Assembly: GCA_002482005.1 (NCBI GenBank)
Contig: DLFD01000006.1
Coordinates: forward strand, 288-44,880
DNA length: 44,593 nt
From: Lachnospiraceae bacterium UBA7729
GTDB taxonomy: Bacteria; Bacillota; Clostridia; Lachnospirales; Lachnospiraceae
Direction of reading: 5' to 3'
Below are positions 1 to 8,459 of the stretch, in pieces; within the stretch, counting starts at the first letter, position 1, and each line of letters opens with the position of its first letter. A program made the position numbers and the translations under genes. The notes beneath the pieces were generated by a model. It did not search any database. It saw only the letters and a list, made by a program, of their open reading frames with translations, and was not told where the DNA came from.

Positions 1-9
1 CAGAAGTGT

Positions 10-1884
10 TCACGATCCTTCATCTCCGTCACGCAGTGCATCAAGAAATCTGGACGGCTCAAGTTTCTTGTTATATCGCTCTTTGACATAGAGGATGTGC
101 AGCTTCTTCTCCGCTCTTGTCATACCGACATAGAACAGCCTGCGCTCTTCCTCGATCTCAGCAGGCAAAGACGCTTTCTTATAGGGGATGGTCCCTTCAT
201 TCACATCCAGAAGGAATACTTCATAGAACTCCAGCCCTTTGGCTGAGTGAAAAGTTGACAATGTCACCGACTCCTGGTTTTTTTCCCCATCACCGGAGGA
301 TTCCCTGCGCAGCTCTTCCATCTTCTTTCTGTAATCCTCGATGTACGCTTCCCACTGCTTCGGCTGTTCAAAGGGTTTTGCTGCTTCCTGCAGCTCATTC
401 TCCGTGTCTGTCAGTTCCTCCAGATTCAGTTTTCTCTTCTCCGCATATTCCTTCAGGAATGCATCATAACCGATCCCCATCCTGATATAGTTCAGCGCGG
501 CGTACATCTTCATGGAAGACAGCCGGGTCAGATCATCTTCCATCTTTCTGATCCTGTCGCACATCCATGGTTTGTCTCGATAATAGGACATAAGAGCAGG
601 AAATGAAACCACCGCTCTTCCTTCTATCCTCCGGGATGAGGCTTCCACTGACTCTCTGCTGATATACCGGTTCGGACGGTTGCAGATCCTGAGGAAATCG
701 CTCACGCTTCTCTCTCCCCTGCTCATTCTCAGATACGCCAGAAAGTCCTGTGCTGTGAAGTGATCATAGAGATTGGGCATGCTGTCCCTTACGCTTACAG
801 GGATCGAGAATTCCATAAGTTTTTCAGCGGGTCCTCTCGCCTGAAGATTTGTCCTTGTCAGAATCGCAATATCTCCCGGCTTTACACCGGCTGTGATGCT
901 TTTCCTGATCGCGGACACCAGATAAAGGTATTCTGTTGCAGGATCTCTGCATTCCAGTACCTTCACAGGGTCTCCCTTTTCCGATACACTGTGAAGGTCC
1001 TTCCGGAACCTGCTTCTGTTCTCCTCGATCACTGCCAGCGACGCATCCACTATGCTGGCGGTCGATCGGTAATTCTCCTCAAGGGTGATCACCTTTGCAT
1101 CCGGATAGTCTTTCGGAAAGTTCAGCATGATCTCCGGCTTGGATCCCCGGAACCGATAGATGGACTGGTCATCATCCCCTACGATGAACAGATTTCTCTG
1201 AGGCTCCGCCAGTTCCCGGACGATCTCATACTGGAGCGAATTGATATCCTGGAATTCGTCGATCAGGATATACCGGTAATGGTTCTGCCAGCTCGACAGA
1301 ATATCCTTCCTTGCATGGAAAAGATCCGCCGTATAGCAGCACATATCGTCAAAATCGATCTTTCTCATCCGCTGCTTCTGCTCTTCGTATCCCCGATAGA
1401 GTCGTCTGAAGTCTTCCTCAGGGCAATTGGAGGAATAATAATAGTCGAGGGGGATTTTCTCCGTCTTGACCTGTGAGATCTCGGCCGATATGTCAGAAAC
1501 CCAGCTCTTCATGTCATCTGTGTCCAGACGCAGAGATTCCCCGAGCCCGGCCAGGATCCGGAAGCGTTCATCTTCTCTCAGGATACTGTCATAAGTATAG
1601 TGGTATGCATTTCTGAGGATCTGAAAGAAGACAGCGTGAAATGTCCCGAAAGTGACGCGCGGATCCTCTCCGCCCGTAAGAGAAAGAAAACGCGAGCGCA
1701 TCTGCATGGCAGCCGCCCGTGTGAAAGTGATCACGAGAATATTGTCCGGCCTGACGCCGGAATCGATCAGATGTCTGATCCTGTGAGTTATGACCATGGT
1801 CTTACCGGAACCAGGCCCTGCAAGGATCATGGCAGGGCCTTCCATCAGACTCACAGCCTTCTTCTGTGATGTACTGAGTGTCAT
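10..1884 (-). CDS. UvrD/Rep-family (PcrA-like) ATP-dependent DNA helicase, short form
   Basis: Superfamily 1A 3'-5' DNA helicase of 624 residues. Visible motifs are the Walker A AGPGSGKT (residues 22-29), the Walker B/DEFQ box LIDEFQDIN (about 207-215), motif III GDDDQSIYRFRG (about 236), LEENYRST, the motif V segment STFHSAKGLEF and motif VI RRLFYVGMTRAEKKL near the C-terminus. Classical PcrA/UvrD proteins are 720-750 residues; this one ends shortly after motif VI and lacks the usual C-terminal tail, so it is better described as a PcrA-like helicase than as pcrA itself. The ATG lies one base after the gltX stop and has only a weak Shine-Dalgarno sequence, so translation is probably coupled to gltX. 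It is the last gene of the leuCD-ftsW-gltX run visible here. Role in repair or replication restart is inferred from the family. Confidence 0.9.
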   Translation of the reverse strand: MTLSTSQKKAVSLMEGPAMILAGPGSGKTMVITHRIRHLIDSGVRPDNILVITFTRAAAMQMRSRFLSLTGGEDPRVTFGTFHAVFFQILRNAYHYTYDSILREDERFRILAGLGESLRLDTDDMKSWVSDISAEISQVKTEKIPLDYYYSSNCPEEDFRRLYRGYEEQKQRMRKIDFDDMCCYTADLFHARKDILSSWQNHYRYILIDEFQDINSLQYEIVRELAEPQRNLFIVGDDDQSIYRFRGSKPEIMLNFPKDYPDAKVITLEENYRSTASIVDASLAVIEENRSRFRKDLHSVSEKGDPVKVLECRDPATEYLYLVSAIRKSITAGVKPGDIAILTRTNLQARGPAEKLMEFSIPVSVRDSMPNLYDHFTAQDFLAYLRMSRGERSVSDFLRICNRPNRYISRESVEASSRRIEGRAVVSFPALMSYYRDKPWMCDRIRKMEDDLTRLSSMKMYAALNYIRMGIGYDAFLKEYAEKRKLNLEELTDTENELQEAAKPFEQPKQWEAYIEDYRKKMEELRRESSGDGEKNQESVTLSTFHSAKGLEFYEVFLLDVNEGTIPYKKASLPAEIEEERRLFYVGMTRAEKKLHILYVKERYNKKLEPSRFLDALRDGDEGS

Positions 1885-1885
1885 A

Positions 1886-3337
1886 TCAGTTCAGGTATTT
1901 CTCCAGTGCGATACGGATCCTGGAAAGAGATTCCTCCTTGCCGATAACCTCCATGATCTCGGTTGCTCCGGCAGGAGTCACCTGTTTTCCGGAGACAGCG
2001 ATGCGGACCGGCCAGATGGTAAATCCCGGCTTGACTCCTTCCGCCTGAGAGTATTCCTTCAGGACAGCATACAGCGCATCATTCGTCCAGTCTTCCTGTG
2101 CAGAAAGGACCGGAAGCAGGTCAGAAAGGACCTTCTTCGACTTCTCCGGGGTAACCTTCCACTTCTTGTTCTGGTAGAGAGATCCGTCATAATCCGGAAG
2201 CTCCTCGAAGAAATCTACCATATCATCAATGTCCGGGAAGATCTCAATTCTGGTCTTGACCATCTCCGCGATTTTCGTAAGATTCAGGTCCTTCTTCACC
2301 ACCTTGCGGATCTCCGGCAGAGCACGCTCAAGATATCGGTCGAAATCCATCGCTTTAATGTACTCACCGTTCATCCACCTCATCTTCTTCATGTCAAAGA
2401 CGGCCGGAGACTTGCTGATGTGATGGTAGTCAAAGTTTTCCACCAGCTCAGGCAGCGAGAAGATCTCTCTGTCTCCTTCCGGCGACCATCCAAGGAGGGC
2501 GACATAGTTCACGACAGCTTCTTCGACAAAGCCCTGATCGATCAGGTCTTCGAAAGAGGAATGGCCGGACCGCTTGGACAGCTTATGATGCTGTTCATCT
2601 GTGATCAGCGGGCAGTGGACATAGACCGGAACTTCCCATCCGAAAGCATTGTAAAGACGATTGTACTTCGGAGCAGATGAGAGATATTCATTGCCGCGGA
2701 CAACATGAGTGACTCCCATAAGATGGTCGTCTACCACATTTGCAAAATTATAAGTCGGGAACCCATCAGACTTGATCAGGATCATATCGTCAAGTTCGCT
2801 GTTCGGGACTTCGATCGTTCCGTAGATCTCATCCTCAAACTTTGTCGTCCCCTCATTCGGAACGTTCTGGCGGATGACAAAAGGCTTGCCGGCCTTCAGG
2901 TTTGCCTCCACTTCTTCTCTGGACAGATGGAGACAGTGCTTGTCGTACATCATGATGTCCTTGCCGTCAACGACTCTGTGCAGAGACTGCAGCCTCTCCT
3001 CGGTGCAGAAGCAGTAATATGCCTCTCCCTTCTCGATCAGCTGCTTTGCATACTTCATGTAGATGCCGGCCTTCACGCGCTCGCTCTGCACATATGGTCC
3101 GACCGTGCCCGGATTGTCCGGACCCTCGTCCGGGATCAGCCCCGTCTCCTGCATGGTACGCTTTATGATGTCGACTGCACCTTCTACCTCCCTGTTCTGG
3201 TCAGTGTCTTCGATGCGCAGCATGAACTTCCCGCCTGCATGCTTGGCGATCAGGTAGGAATAAAGCGCGGTCCTGAGGTTTCCGACATGCATTCTGCCTG
3301 TCGGGCTTGGCGCAAATCTCGTTTTTACTTCACTCAT
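1886..3337 (-). CDS. gltX: Glutamyl-tRNA synthetase (GluRS)
   Basis: Class I aminoacyl-tRNA synthetase that charges tRNA-Glu (in bacteria lacking GlnRS often also tRNA-Gln). The 483-residue protein opens with the FAPSPTGRMHVGN signature (the HIGH motif, residues 8-20) and carries the KMSKS-equivalent KLSKR at about 252-256. Length is normal for the family. A longer reading frame begins at 3376, but I place the start at 3337: the ATG there is preceded by AAAGGAAGG at good spacing, and the family begins with this MSEVKTRFAPSPTG-like sequence. It sits between ftsW (36 bases upstream) and the helicase (1 base downstream), apparently in one transcript with leuCD. Confidence 0.97.
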   Translation of the reverse strand: MSEVKTRFAPSPTGRMHVGNLRTALYSYLIAKHAGGKFMLRIEDTDQNREVEGAVDIIKRTMQETGLIPDEGPDNPGTVGPYVQSERVKAGIYMKYAKQLIEKGEAYYCFCTEERLQSLHRVVDGKDIMMYDKHCLHLSREEVEANLKAGKPFVIRQNVPNEGTTKFEDEIYGTIEVPNSELDDMILIKSDGFPTYNFANVVDDHLMGVTHVVRGNEYLSSAPKYNRLYNAFGWEVPVYVHCPLITDEQHHKLSKRSGHSSFEDLIDQGFVEEAVVNYVALLGWSPEGDREIFSLPELVENFDYHHISKSPAVFDMKKMRWMNGEYIKAMDFDRYLERALPEIRKVVKKDLNLTKIAEMVKTRIEIFPDIDDMVDFFEELPDYDGSLYQNKKWKVTPEKSKKVLSDLLPVLSAQEDWTNDALYAVLKEYSQAEGVKPGFTIWPVRIAVSGKQVTPAGATEIMEVIGKEESLSRIRIALEKYLN

Positions 3338-3372
3338 GTTGAAAAGCCTTCCTTTGCGAATTGTAATATTGA

Positions 3373-4584
3373 TCAAGCCTTCCGTTTCTTCTCGACGATC
3401 TGGCCGGATATGTTCAGAGCGATCCCCATCTCTGTCATCAGAAACAGAAGGGATGTCCCTCCGAAACTGATAAAGGGCAGAGTTATGCCCGTCGTGGGGA
3501 TAACGTTCAGAACAACTGCTATATTCAGCACGACCTGAATCGCTATGTGGGCAAATATACCGACTGCGATCAGGGATCCGAGAAGATCCGGTGCATTGAT
3601 TGCGATGAAAAACAGGCGGAAAAGCAGATAGATGAACAGGCTCATGATGATCATGGCGCCCACGATCCCCAGCTCCTCACAGATGATCGCAAAGATCATA
3701 TCATTCTCTGCCTCAGGAAGAGCGCCCAGTTTCTGGGTACTGTTCCCCAGACCCTTGCCGAAGAGTCCGCCCGAGCCGATGGCATAGAGTCCCTGCAGCA
3801 CCTGATATCCGCCGGCTTTCTGATGGTTCTGGGGATCAAGCCAGACCATGACACGCCTCATACGGAAATCTCCTGTCAGCGGATTACCAGCAAGCGTCGA
3901 TTTCAGGATCGGATAAGAAGCGATCGCGGCTCCAAGCAGGATCAGAAATCCAAGTACGAGCCACTTCGGATGCGGATGTGCCACAACGATCATAGCATAT
4001 GTGATACCGAGTATGATGAGGGCGCTGGACAGATTCTTTGTAAAGTACAGGACTGAAAAGAAAGCGATCAGACTGGGGATTGACACGATGAAGGGAGCTT
4101 TCACCTTCCGGAACTTTCTGCCCATCTTCACGATCAGAAGCGGAACGAACAGGATCACCGCCAGTTTCATGACCTCCGCCGGCTGAAACTGCACCGGACC
4201 GATCTTCAGCCATCTCTTTGCACCGTTGACCTCTATCCCGATATATTTTGTGACCGCGACCAGGACAATGGCAACGATGTATATCCCTCCTGACATGGAC
4301 ACAAGCCAGTGGTAATTTGCAAGACGGCTGACACCGATCAGAAGAATGATGCCCAGGATGGCGATCATACTCTGCTTCGTAAAAGCTGCGCTGTGGTTCG
4401 CCTGAACATCATATGCGGATACCGAATACTGCATGACCAGTCCGAATGCTGTCAGGAGGATGATGACGGCAAGAAGATTGTAGTCAAAAAAGTCCTCCTC
4501 CCGGGACGCATCCTTGTTTTTTCTTTTACCCAGGTGGAATCTGCCCGGCTGAAATTTAATTATGGAATTCCCTGTGTCTGCCAT
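3373..4584 (-). CDS. FtsW/RodA/SpoVE-family peptidoglycan glycosyltransferase
   Basis: Polytopic SEDS protein (403 residues, about ten hydrophobic segments) that polymerises lipid II into glycan strands together with a class B penicillin-binding protein. Diagnostic segments are the NGAKRWLKIGPVQFQPAE loop (about 125-142), the AENDMIFAIICEELG region and the C-terminal TGITLPFISFGGTS motif. These match the FtsW/RodA family; the sequence alone does not tell me whether it serves division (FtsW) or elongation (RodA). No murG, penicillin-binding protein or other mur gene is adjacent, which is unusual for ftsW in the dcw cluster. The start ATG follows a GGGGGAG ribosome binding site closely. Gene lies 33 bases after leuD. 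Confidence 0.9.
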   Translation of the reverse strand: MADTGNSIIKFQPGRFHLGKRKNKDASREEDFFDYNLLAVIILLTAFGLVMQYSVSAYDVQANHSAAFTKQSMIAILGIILLIGVSRLANYHWLVSMSGGIYIVAIVLVAVTKYIGIEVNGAKRWLKIGPVQFQPAEVMKLAVILFVPLLIVKMGRKFRKVKAPFIVSIPSLIAFFSVLYFTKNLSSALIILGITYAMIVVAHPHPKWLVLGFLILLGAAIASYPILKSTLAGNPLTGDFRMRRVMVWLDPQNHQKAGGYQVLQGLYAIGSGGLFGKGLGNSTQKLGALPEAENDMIFAIICEELGIVGAMIIMSLFIYLLFRLFFIAINAPDLLGSLIAVGIFAHIAIQVVLNIAVVLNVIPTTGITLPFISFGGTSLLFLMTEMGIALNISGQIVEKKRKA

Positions 4585-4617
4585 GACTCCCCCTGTTTCT
4601 CGGAAGATCCTCCATGC

Positions 4618-5109
4618 TCAGCTCTGCCTGGAGTTGATGTATGGGATCAGCCCGCCCGCACTGATGATATTCTGCATGAACGGCGGAAATGCCTGTCCCT
4701 TCCATGACTTTTCTTTTGTAAGGTCTGTGATGATCCCGCTGTCAAAATCGACCTCGACTTCATCTCCGGCCTCGATCTCCTTCGCTGCGTCCGGGCATTC
4801 CATGATCGGAAGCCCGATATTGATGGAATTCCGGTAGAAGATCCTCGCATATGTCTCGGCGATGACGCAGGATACCCCTGCTGCCTTGATCGCGATCGGA
4901 GCATGCTCTCTGGAAGATCCGCACCCGAAGTTCTTGTCAGCGACAATGATATCGCCAGGCCGGACCTTCTTTACAAAGTCCTTGTCGATATCCTCCATGC
5001 AATGCATAGCCAGCTCCTTCGGATCCGAGGAGTTCAGATACCTGGCGGGGATAATAACATCCGTATCCACATTGTCTCCGTATTTGAATACTCTTCCATG
5101 CGCTTTCAT
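4618..5109 (-). CDS. leuD: 3-isopropylmalate dehydratase small subunit
   Basis: Swivel subunit of isopropylmalate isomerase (163 residues), which with LeuC converts 2-isopropylmalate to 3-isopropylmalate in leucine synthesis. The GRVFKYGDNVDTDVIIPARYL start and NFGCGSSREHAP motif (about 60-71) are characteristic of the LeuD/HACN type found in Clostridia and archaea; the length is typical of that short type. The ATG overlaps the leuC stop by four bases (ATGA) and has a strong GAGGAGGTG site within the end of leuC, so the two subunits are translationally coupled. Confidence 0.95.
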   Translation of the reverse strand: MKAHGRVFKYGDNVDTDVIIPARYLNSSDPKELAMHCMEDIDKDFVKKVRPGDIIVADKNFGCGSSREHAPIAIKAAGVSCVIAETYARIFYRNSINIGLPIMECPDAAKEIEAGDEVEVDFDSGIITDLTKEKSWKGQAFPPFMQNIISAGGLIPYINSRQS

Positions 5110-6371
5110 CCTAACACCTCCTCAGGAGAACTGATCTTTCCGGTCACTGCACTTGCAGCCGCCACGGCTGGGCTTGCAAGATAGATCTCGGAATCAATGG
5201 CTCCCATGCGGCCGACAAAGTTTCTGTTTGTGGTGGAGATGCAGCGTTCCCCGGAAGCCAGGATTCCCATATATCCTCCGAGACACGGACCGCAGGTAGG
5301 TGTCGACACAACGGCTCCTGCCTCAATGAATGTTTCAATGAGACCTTCCCGAAGTGCCTGAAGATAGATCTGCTGAGTGGCTGGGATCACGATACAGCGA
5401 ACATTCTTCGCAACCTTCCTCCCGCTGAGGACAGAAGCTGCGACTCTCAGGTCGGAGATCCTTCCGTTGGTGCAGGATCCAATGACCGCCTGGTCGATCT
5501 TCACATCGCCCACCTGATCGATCGTCCTGGTATTGGATGGCAGATGAGGGAAGGATACTGTCGGCTTCAGCTCTGACAGATCGATCGTATACTCCGCTTC
5601 ATACTCCGCATCCGGGTCCGCTTCATAGATCCGGAACGGTTTCTTCGAATGCTCCTTCATATATTCCAGGGTCTTTCCGTCGACCGGGAAGATCCCGTTC
5701 TTTCCTCCCGCCTCGATCGCCATGTTGCATATAGTGAAGCGGTCATCCATAGTCAGGTTCTTCACGCCTTCCCCTGTGAATTCCATGGACTTGTAAAGAG
5801 CTCCGTCGACCCCGATCATCCCGATGATATGAAGGATCACATCCTTGCCGGAGATATATTCCGAAGGTTTTCCGACCAGATCGAACTTAATGGCGCCCGG
5901 CACCTTGAACCAGGCTTTCCCGGTAACCATGCCTGCAGCCATATCCGTGGAGCCTACCCCTGTCGAAAATGCTCCAAGCGCACCATATGTGCATGTGTGG
6001 GAGTCAGCCCCGATCACAACATCTCCGGCAGTCACGAGGCCCTGCTCCGGGAGGAGCGCATGCTCGATTCCCATCTGTCCGACGTCGTAGTAATGACTGA
6101 TGTCGTGCTTTGCTGCATATTCCCTGACGCACTTGCAGTGTTCCGCGGACTTGATGTCTTTATTCGGGATAAAATGGTCCATGACCAGGGCGATCTTATC
6201 CTTGTCGAACACTTTATCACTGCTGAACTGATCCATCTCCTTGATCGCGACCGGAGACGTGATATCATTCCCCAGAACAAGATCCAGGTTCGCCTCGATC
6301 AGGTCTCCGGCATGAACCTCCGGAAGCCCTGCCGCCCGGGCGAGGATCTTCTGAGACATCGTCATTGACAT
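5106..6371 (-). CDS. leuC: 3-isopropylmalate dehydratase large subunit
   Basis: Aconitase-superfamily 4Fe-4S enzyme of 421 residues, the large subunit of isopropylmalate isomerase. Cluster-binding cysteines are seen in GSCTNGR (about 297-303) and in PTCGPCLGG (about 356-364). The HTCTYGALGAFSTGVGSTD stretch is typical of the family. The 420-residue size fits the short LeuC type that pairs with short LeuD. The chosen ATG has GAGGAGG eight bases upstream. A good promoter lies just upstream (6404-6432), so leuCD, and probably ftsW, gltX and the helicase, are transcribed from there and independently of ilvNC. Confidence 0.96.
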   Translation of the reverse strand: MSMTMSQKILARAAGLPEVHAGDLIEANLDLVLGNDITSPVAIKEMDQFSSDKVFDKDKIALVMDHFIPNKDIKSAEHCKCVREYAAKHDISHYYDVGQMGIEHALLPEQGLVTAGDVVIGADSHTCTYGALGAFSTGVGSTDMAAGMVTGKAWFKVPGAIKFDLVGKPSEYISGKDVILHIIGMIGVDGALYKSMEFTGEGVKNLTMDDRFTICNMAIEAGGKNGIFPVDGKTLEYMKEHSKKPFRIYEADPDAEYEAEYTIDLSELKPTVSFPHLPSNTRTIDQVGDVKIDQAVIGSCTNGRISDLRVAASVLSGRKVAKNVRCIVIPATQQIYLQALREGLIETFIEAGAVVSTPTCGPCLGGYMGILASGERCISTTNRNFVGRMGAIDSEIYLASPAVAAASAVTGKISSPEEVLG

Positions 6372-6403
6372 GTGCTTATCCTCCTCTTTCGCATGTGGTC
6401 TTT

Positions 6404-6432
6404 ATTGTAGCCAAAACAATTCAAAATAACAA
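6404..6432 (-). promoter_or_regulatory. Predicted sigma-A promoter of leuC
   Basis: On the minus strand TTGTTA (6427-6432) and TACAAT (6404-6409) are separated by exactly 17 bases. Initiation would be near 6397, leaving a short leader of about 25 bases before leuC. No T-box or attenuator fits in that leader. Confidence 0.65.
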
Positions 6433-6470
6433 GGCCGTCCCTTCAAAAATACCTGCATGCCCTCCTGTCT

Positions 6471-6560
6471 GCCGAACCGCTGCTCAGCGGTAATTTTCCG
6501 TCCGCCTGCTCGATCTTCGCAGCTGAAAGCAGCTCGAAGCAAAGCTTCTCGCTGTTTGGT
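6471..6560. other. Hairpin-rich intergenic segment between leuC and ilvC
   Basis: This stretch lies upstream of the leuC promoter and downstream of the ilvC terminator. It contains CCGCTG-ct-CAGCGG (6477-6490), a GCAGCT direct repeat around 6519-6534 and GAAGC-aaa-GCTTC (6536-6548). I see no open reading frame. It may be a small palindromic repeat element or a structured RNA; the sequence does not decide. Confidence 0.35.
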
Positions 6561-6562
6561 AT

Positions 6563-6593
6563 AAAAAGGGACCAGCCCGAAAGGACCGGTCCC
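6563..6593 (-). terminator. Rho-independent terminator after ilvC
   Basis: Reading the minus strand, GGGACC...GGTCCC forms a hairpin (6568-6593) with inner pairing and is followed by a run of five T (6563-6567). It ends the ilvN-ilvC transcript before the leuC promoter. Confidence 0.85.
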
Positions 6594-6654
6594 ATCTTCT
6601 CACTGCCAGGTTCCATGTCAGGAACAGATATCTTTGATATCTTTCTGCAGTCCG

Positions 6655-7680
6655 TCAGTTGTTGATAAGCTTATCCTCATCGTTCCAGCTGTACAGCTTG
6701 CGGATCTCTTCGCCGACCTTCTCGCATTCAAGCTGCTGATGCTTTCTGCGCAGAGCCTTGAAGTGAACCTGTCCGCCTGCTTCGCTCATATCGAGAAGGA
6801 AATCTTTTGCAAAGCTTCCGTCCTGGATATTCTTCAGGACCTGTTTCATGGCCTTCTTTGTTTCATCGGTAACGATCTTCGGACCAGTCGTGTATCCACC
6901 GTACTCAGCGGTATTGGAAACAGAATACCACATTCCGCCGAATCCGGACTGATAGATCAGATCGACGATCAGCTTCATCTCATGGATGCACTCGAAATAT
7001 GCATTCCTCGGATCGTAGCCGGCTTCACAGAGAGTCTCGAAACCTGCCTGCATCAGAGCAGTCACGCCGCCGCAGAGGACAGCCTGCTCACCGAACAGGT
7101 CGGTCTCGGTCTCGGTCTTGAATGTTGTCTCAAGAAGTCCTGCTCTCGCTCCGCCGATCGCAAGGCCGTATGCAAGTGCAAGATCCTTTGCCTTGCCGGT
7201 ATAGTCCTGCTGAACAGCGATAAGACACGGAGTTCCTCTGCCTGCCTGATATTCAGACCGTACGGTGTGTCCCGGCGCCTTCGGTGCGATCATGGTGACA
7301 TCGACATTAGCCGGCGGAACGATGCAGCCATAATGGATATTGAATCCATGGGCGAACATCAGCATATCGCCCTCCTTAAGGTTTGGAGCGATATCCTTCT
7401 TATACATGGCAGCCTGCTTCTCATCGTTGATAAGGATCATGATGATATCGGCCTTCTTTGCTGCTTCTGCAGTCGTGCAGACCTCAAAGCCTGCCTCTTC
7501 AGCCTTCTTCCAGGACTTGGAGCCTTCATACAGGCCGATGATGACCTTGCAGCCGGAATCTCTCAGGTTCAGCGCATGCGCATGGCCCTGGCTGCCGTAA
7601 CCGACGATCGCGATGGTCTTGCCCTCAAGAAGGGAAAGATTGCAGTCTTCCTGATAGAAAATCTTTGCTCTCTCTGCCAT
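6655..7680 (-). CDS. ilvC: Ketol-acid reductoisomerase (class I)
   Basis: Converts acetolactate or acetohydroxybutyrate to the dihydroxy acids in valine/isoleucine synthesis, using NAD(P)H and Mg2+. The 341-residue protein has the dinucleotide-binding GYGSQGHAHALNLRDSG (about 27-43), the short class I length, and the metal-binding TETDLFGEQAVLCGG segment (about 189-203). C-terminal EVGEEIRKLYSW-like end is typical. A GAGGAG site precedes the ATG. It follows ilvN by 114 bases with no promoter that I recognise in the gap and ends at a clear terminator. Confidence 0.97.
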   Translation of the reverse strand: MAERAKIFYQEDCNLSLLEGKTIAIVGYGSQGHAHALNLRDSGCKVIIGLYEGSKSWKKAEEAGFEVCTTAEAAKKADIIMILINDEKQAAMYKKDIAPNLKEGDMLMFAHGFNIHYGCIVPPANVDVTMIAPKAPGHTVRSEYQAGRGTPCLIAVQQDYTGKAKDLALAYGLAIGGARAGLLETTFKTETETDLFGEQAVLCGGVTALMQAGFETLCEAGYDPRNAYFECIHEMKLIVDLIYQSGFGGMWYSVSNTAEYGGYTTGPKIVTDETKKAMKQVLKNIQDGSFAKDFLLDMSEAGGQVHFKALRRKHQQLECEKVGEEIRKLYSWNDEDKLINN

Positions 7681-7794
7681 AGTTTACTCCTCATTCATAA
7701 TTGATCTTCTTGTGCGTTATCTATCATCTCATACAGCATTGCTGTGTGAAACCTGATCTTAGCGGATGCCCTGCAGGACAGACCTTCTGTCTCC

Positions 7795-8292
7795 TCACAG
7801 ATATCTCACATCATCCGACCCTCGTGAAAGACCGGTAATTCCGGTCCTCGCCAGCTCCAGGATCTCATACCCTCCGAGAAGCCTCAGAAAAGCGTCCAGC
7901 TTATCCTGTTTTCCGGTAAGTTCGATGATCAGCGAATCATGTCCTACATCGACAACCTTGCCGCGGAAAACATCTGCCATCGTTATGACGCTCTGTCTCT
8001 GCTCCGGGCTGACTCTGATCTTCACCAGTACAAGTTCCCTGGTGACGGAATTTTCAGGATCAAGCACCTTGAGATCGACTACATCGACCAGTTTTCTGAG
8101 CTGTTTTGTTATCTGCTCGAGAACATCGTCATCGCCTTCCGCGACTACCGTGATCCGGGAATATCTTGGATCTGCGGTCTCCCCTCCGGTAATGCTTTCG
8201 ATGTTATAGCCTCTTCTGGAAAAGAGGCCTGAGACCCTCTGGGTAACTCCGGCGGTATTGTCCACGAGCAGAGAGATCACTCTCTTTTTCAC
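7795..8292 (-). CDS. ilvN: Acetolactate synthase small (regulatory) subunit
   Basis: ACT-domain regulatory subunit that makes the catalytic subunit sensitive to valine feedback. The N-terminal VKKRVISLLVDNTAGVTQRV and SRRGYNIESIT are characteristic; the 165-residue length is normal. I choose a GTG start at 8292 because AGGAGGG lies eight bases upstream and the family begins at this residue; the longer frame from 8388 would start upstream of the promoter. The catalytic subunit (ilvB) is not in the window, so it must be encoded elsewhere. Confidence 0.93.
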   Translation of the reverse strand: MKKRVISLLVDNTAGVTQRVSGLFSRRGYNIESITGGETADPRYSRITVVAEGDDDVLEQITKQLRKLVDVVDLKVLDPENSVTRELVLVKIRVSPEQRQSVITMADVFRGKVVDVGHDSLIIELTGKQDKLDAFLRLLGGYEILELARTGITGLSRGSDDVRYL

Positions 8293-8326
8293 TTTCAAGC
8301 CCTCCTGAAATCTGACAATTTCCTGC

Positions 8327-8355
8327 ATGATAACAATTCCGGCCGTCGTTGTCAA
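8327..8355 (-). promoter_or_regulatory. Predicted sigma-A promoter of ilvN-ilvC
   Basis: TTGACA (8350-8355) and TATCAT (8327-8332) with a 17-base spacer on the minus strand. Transcription would start about 30 bases before the GTG of ilvN, so no leader-peptide or T-box control fits. The -10 region supports the downstream GTG start of ilvN. Confidence 0.75.
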
Positions 8356-8373
8356 TCGAAAACAGCCTGAAAT

Positions 8374-8424
8374 TAAAAGAAATCCCACAAGAGAACTGCA
8401 TTATCGCAGATTTTTTGCGGGATT
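8374..8424 (-). terminator. Rho-independent terminator after the amidase gene
   Basis: A 10-base inverted repeat, AATCCCGCAA with TTGTGGGATT on the minus strand (8415-8424 and 8381-8390), contains an inner CTGC/GCAG stem and is followed by TCTTTTA. It closes the 8460-9896 gene before the ilvN promoter. Confidence 0.8.
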
Positions 8425-8459
8425 CTTTATTAATTCAAAATTATTTTCGAACCTGTATT

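Noticed and set aside
117..485. Plus-strand frames opposite the helicase, and the many similar frames elsewhere
   Set aside because: They are low-complexity antisense shadows of well-supported minus-strand genes, without ribosome binding sites.
3338..3376. Upstream extension of gltX to overlap ftsW
   Set aside because: It would add 13 residues not found in the family, while a proper ribosome site precedes the ATG at 3337.
8293..8388. Longer ilvN beginning at 8388
   Set aside because: The extension contains the promoter -35 and -10 elements and would lie before the transcription start.
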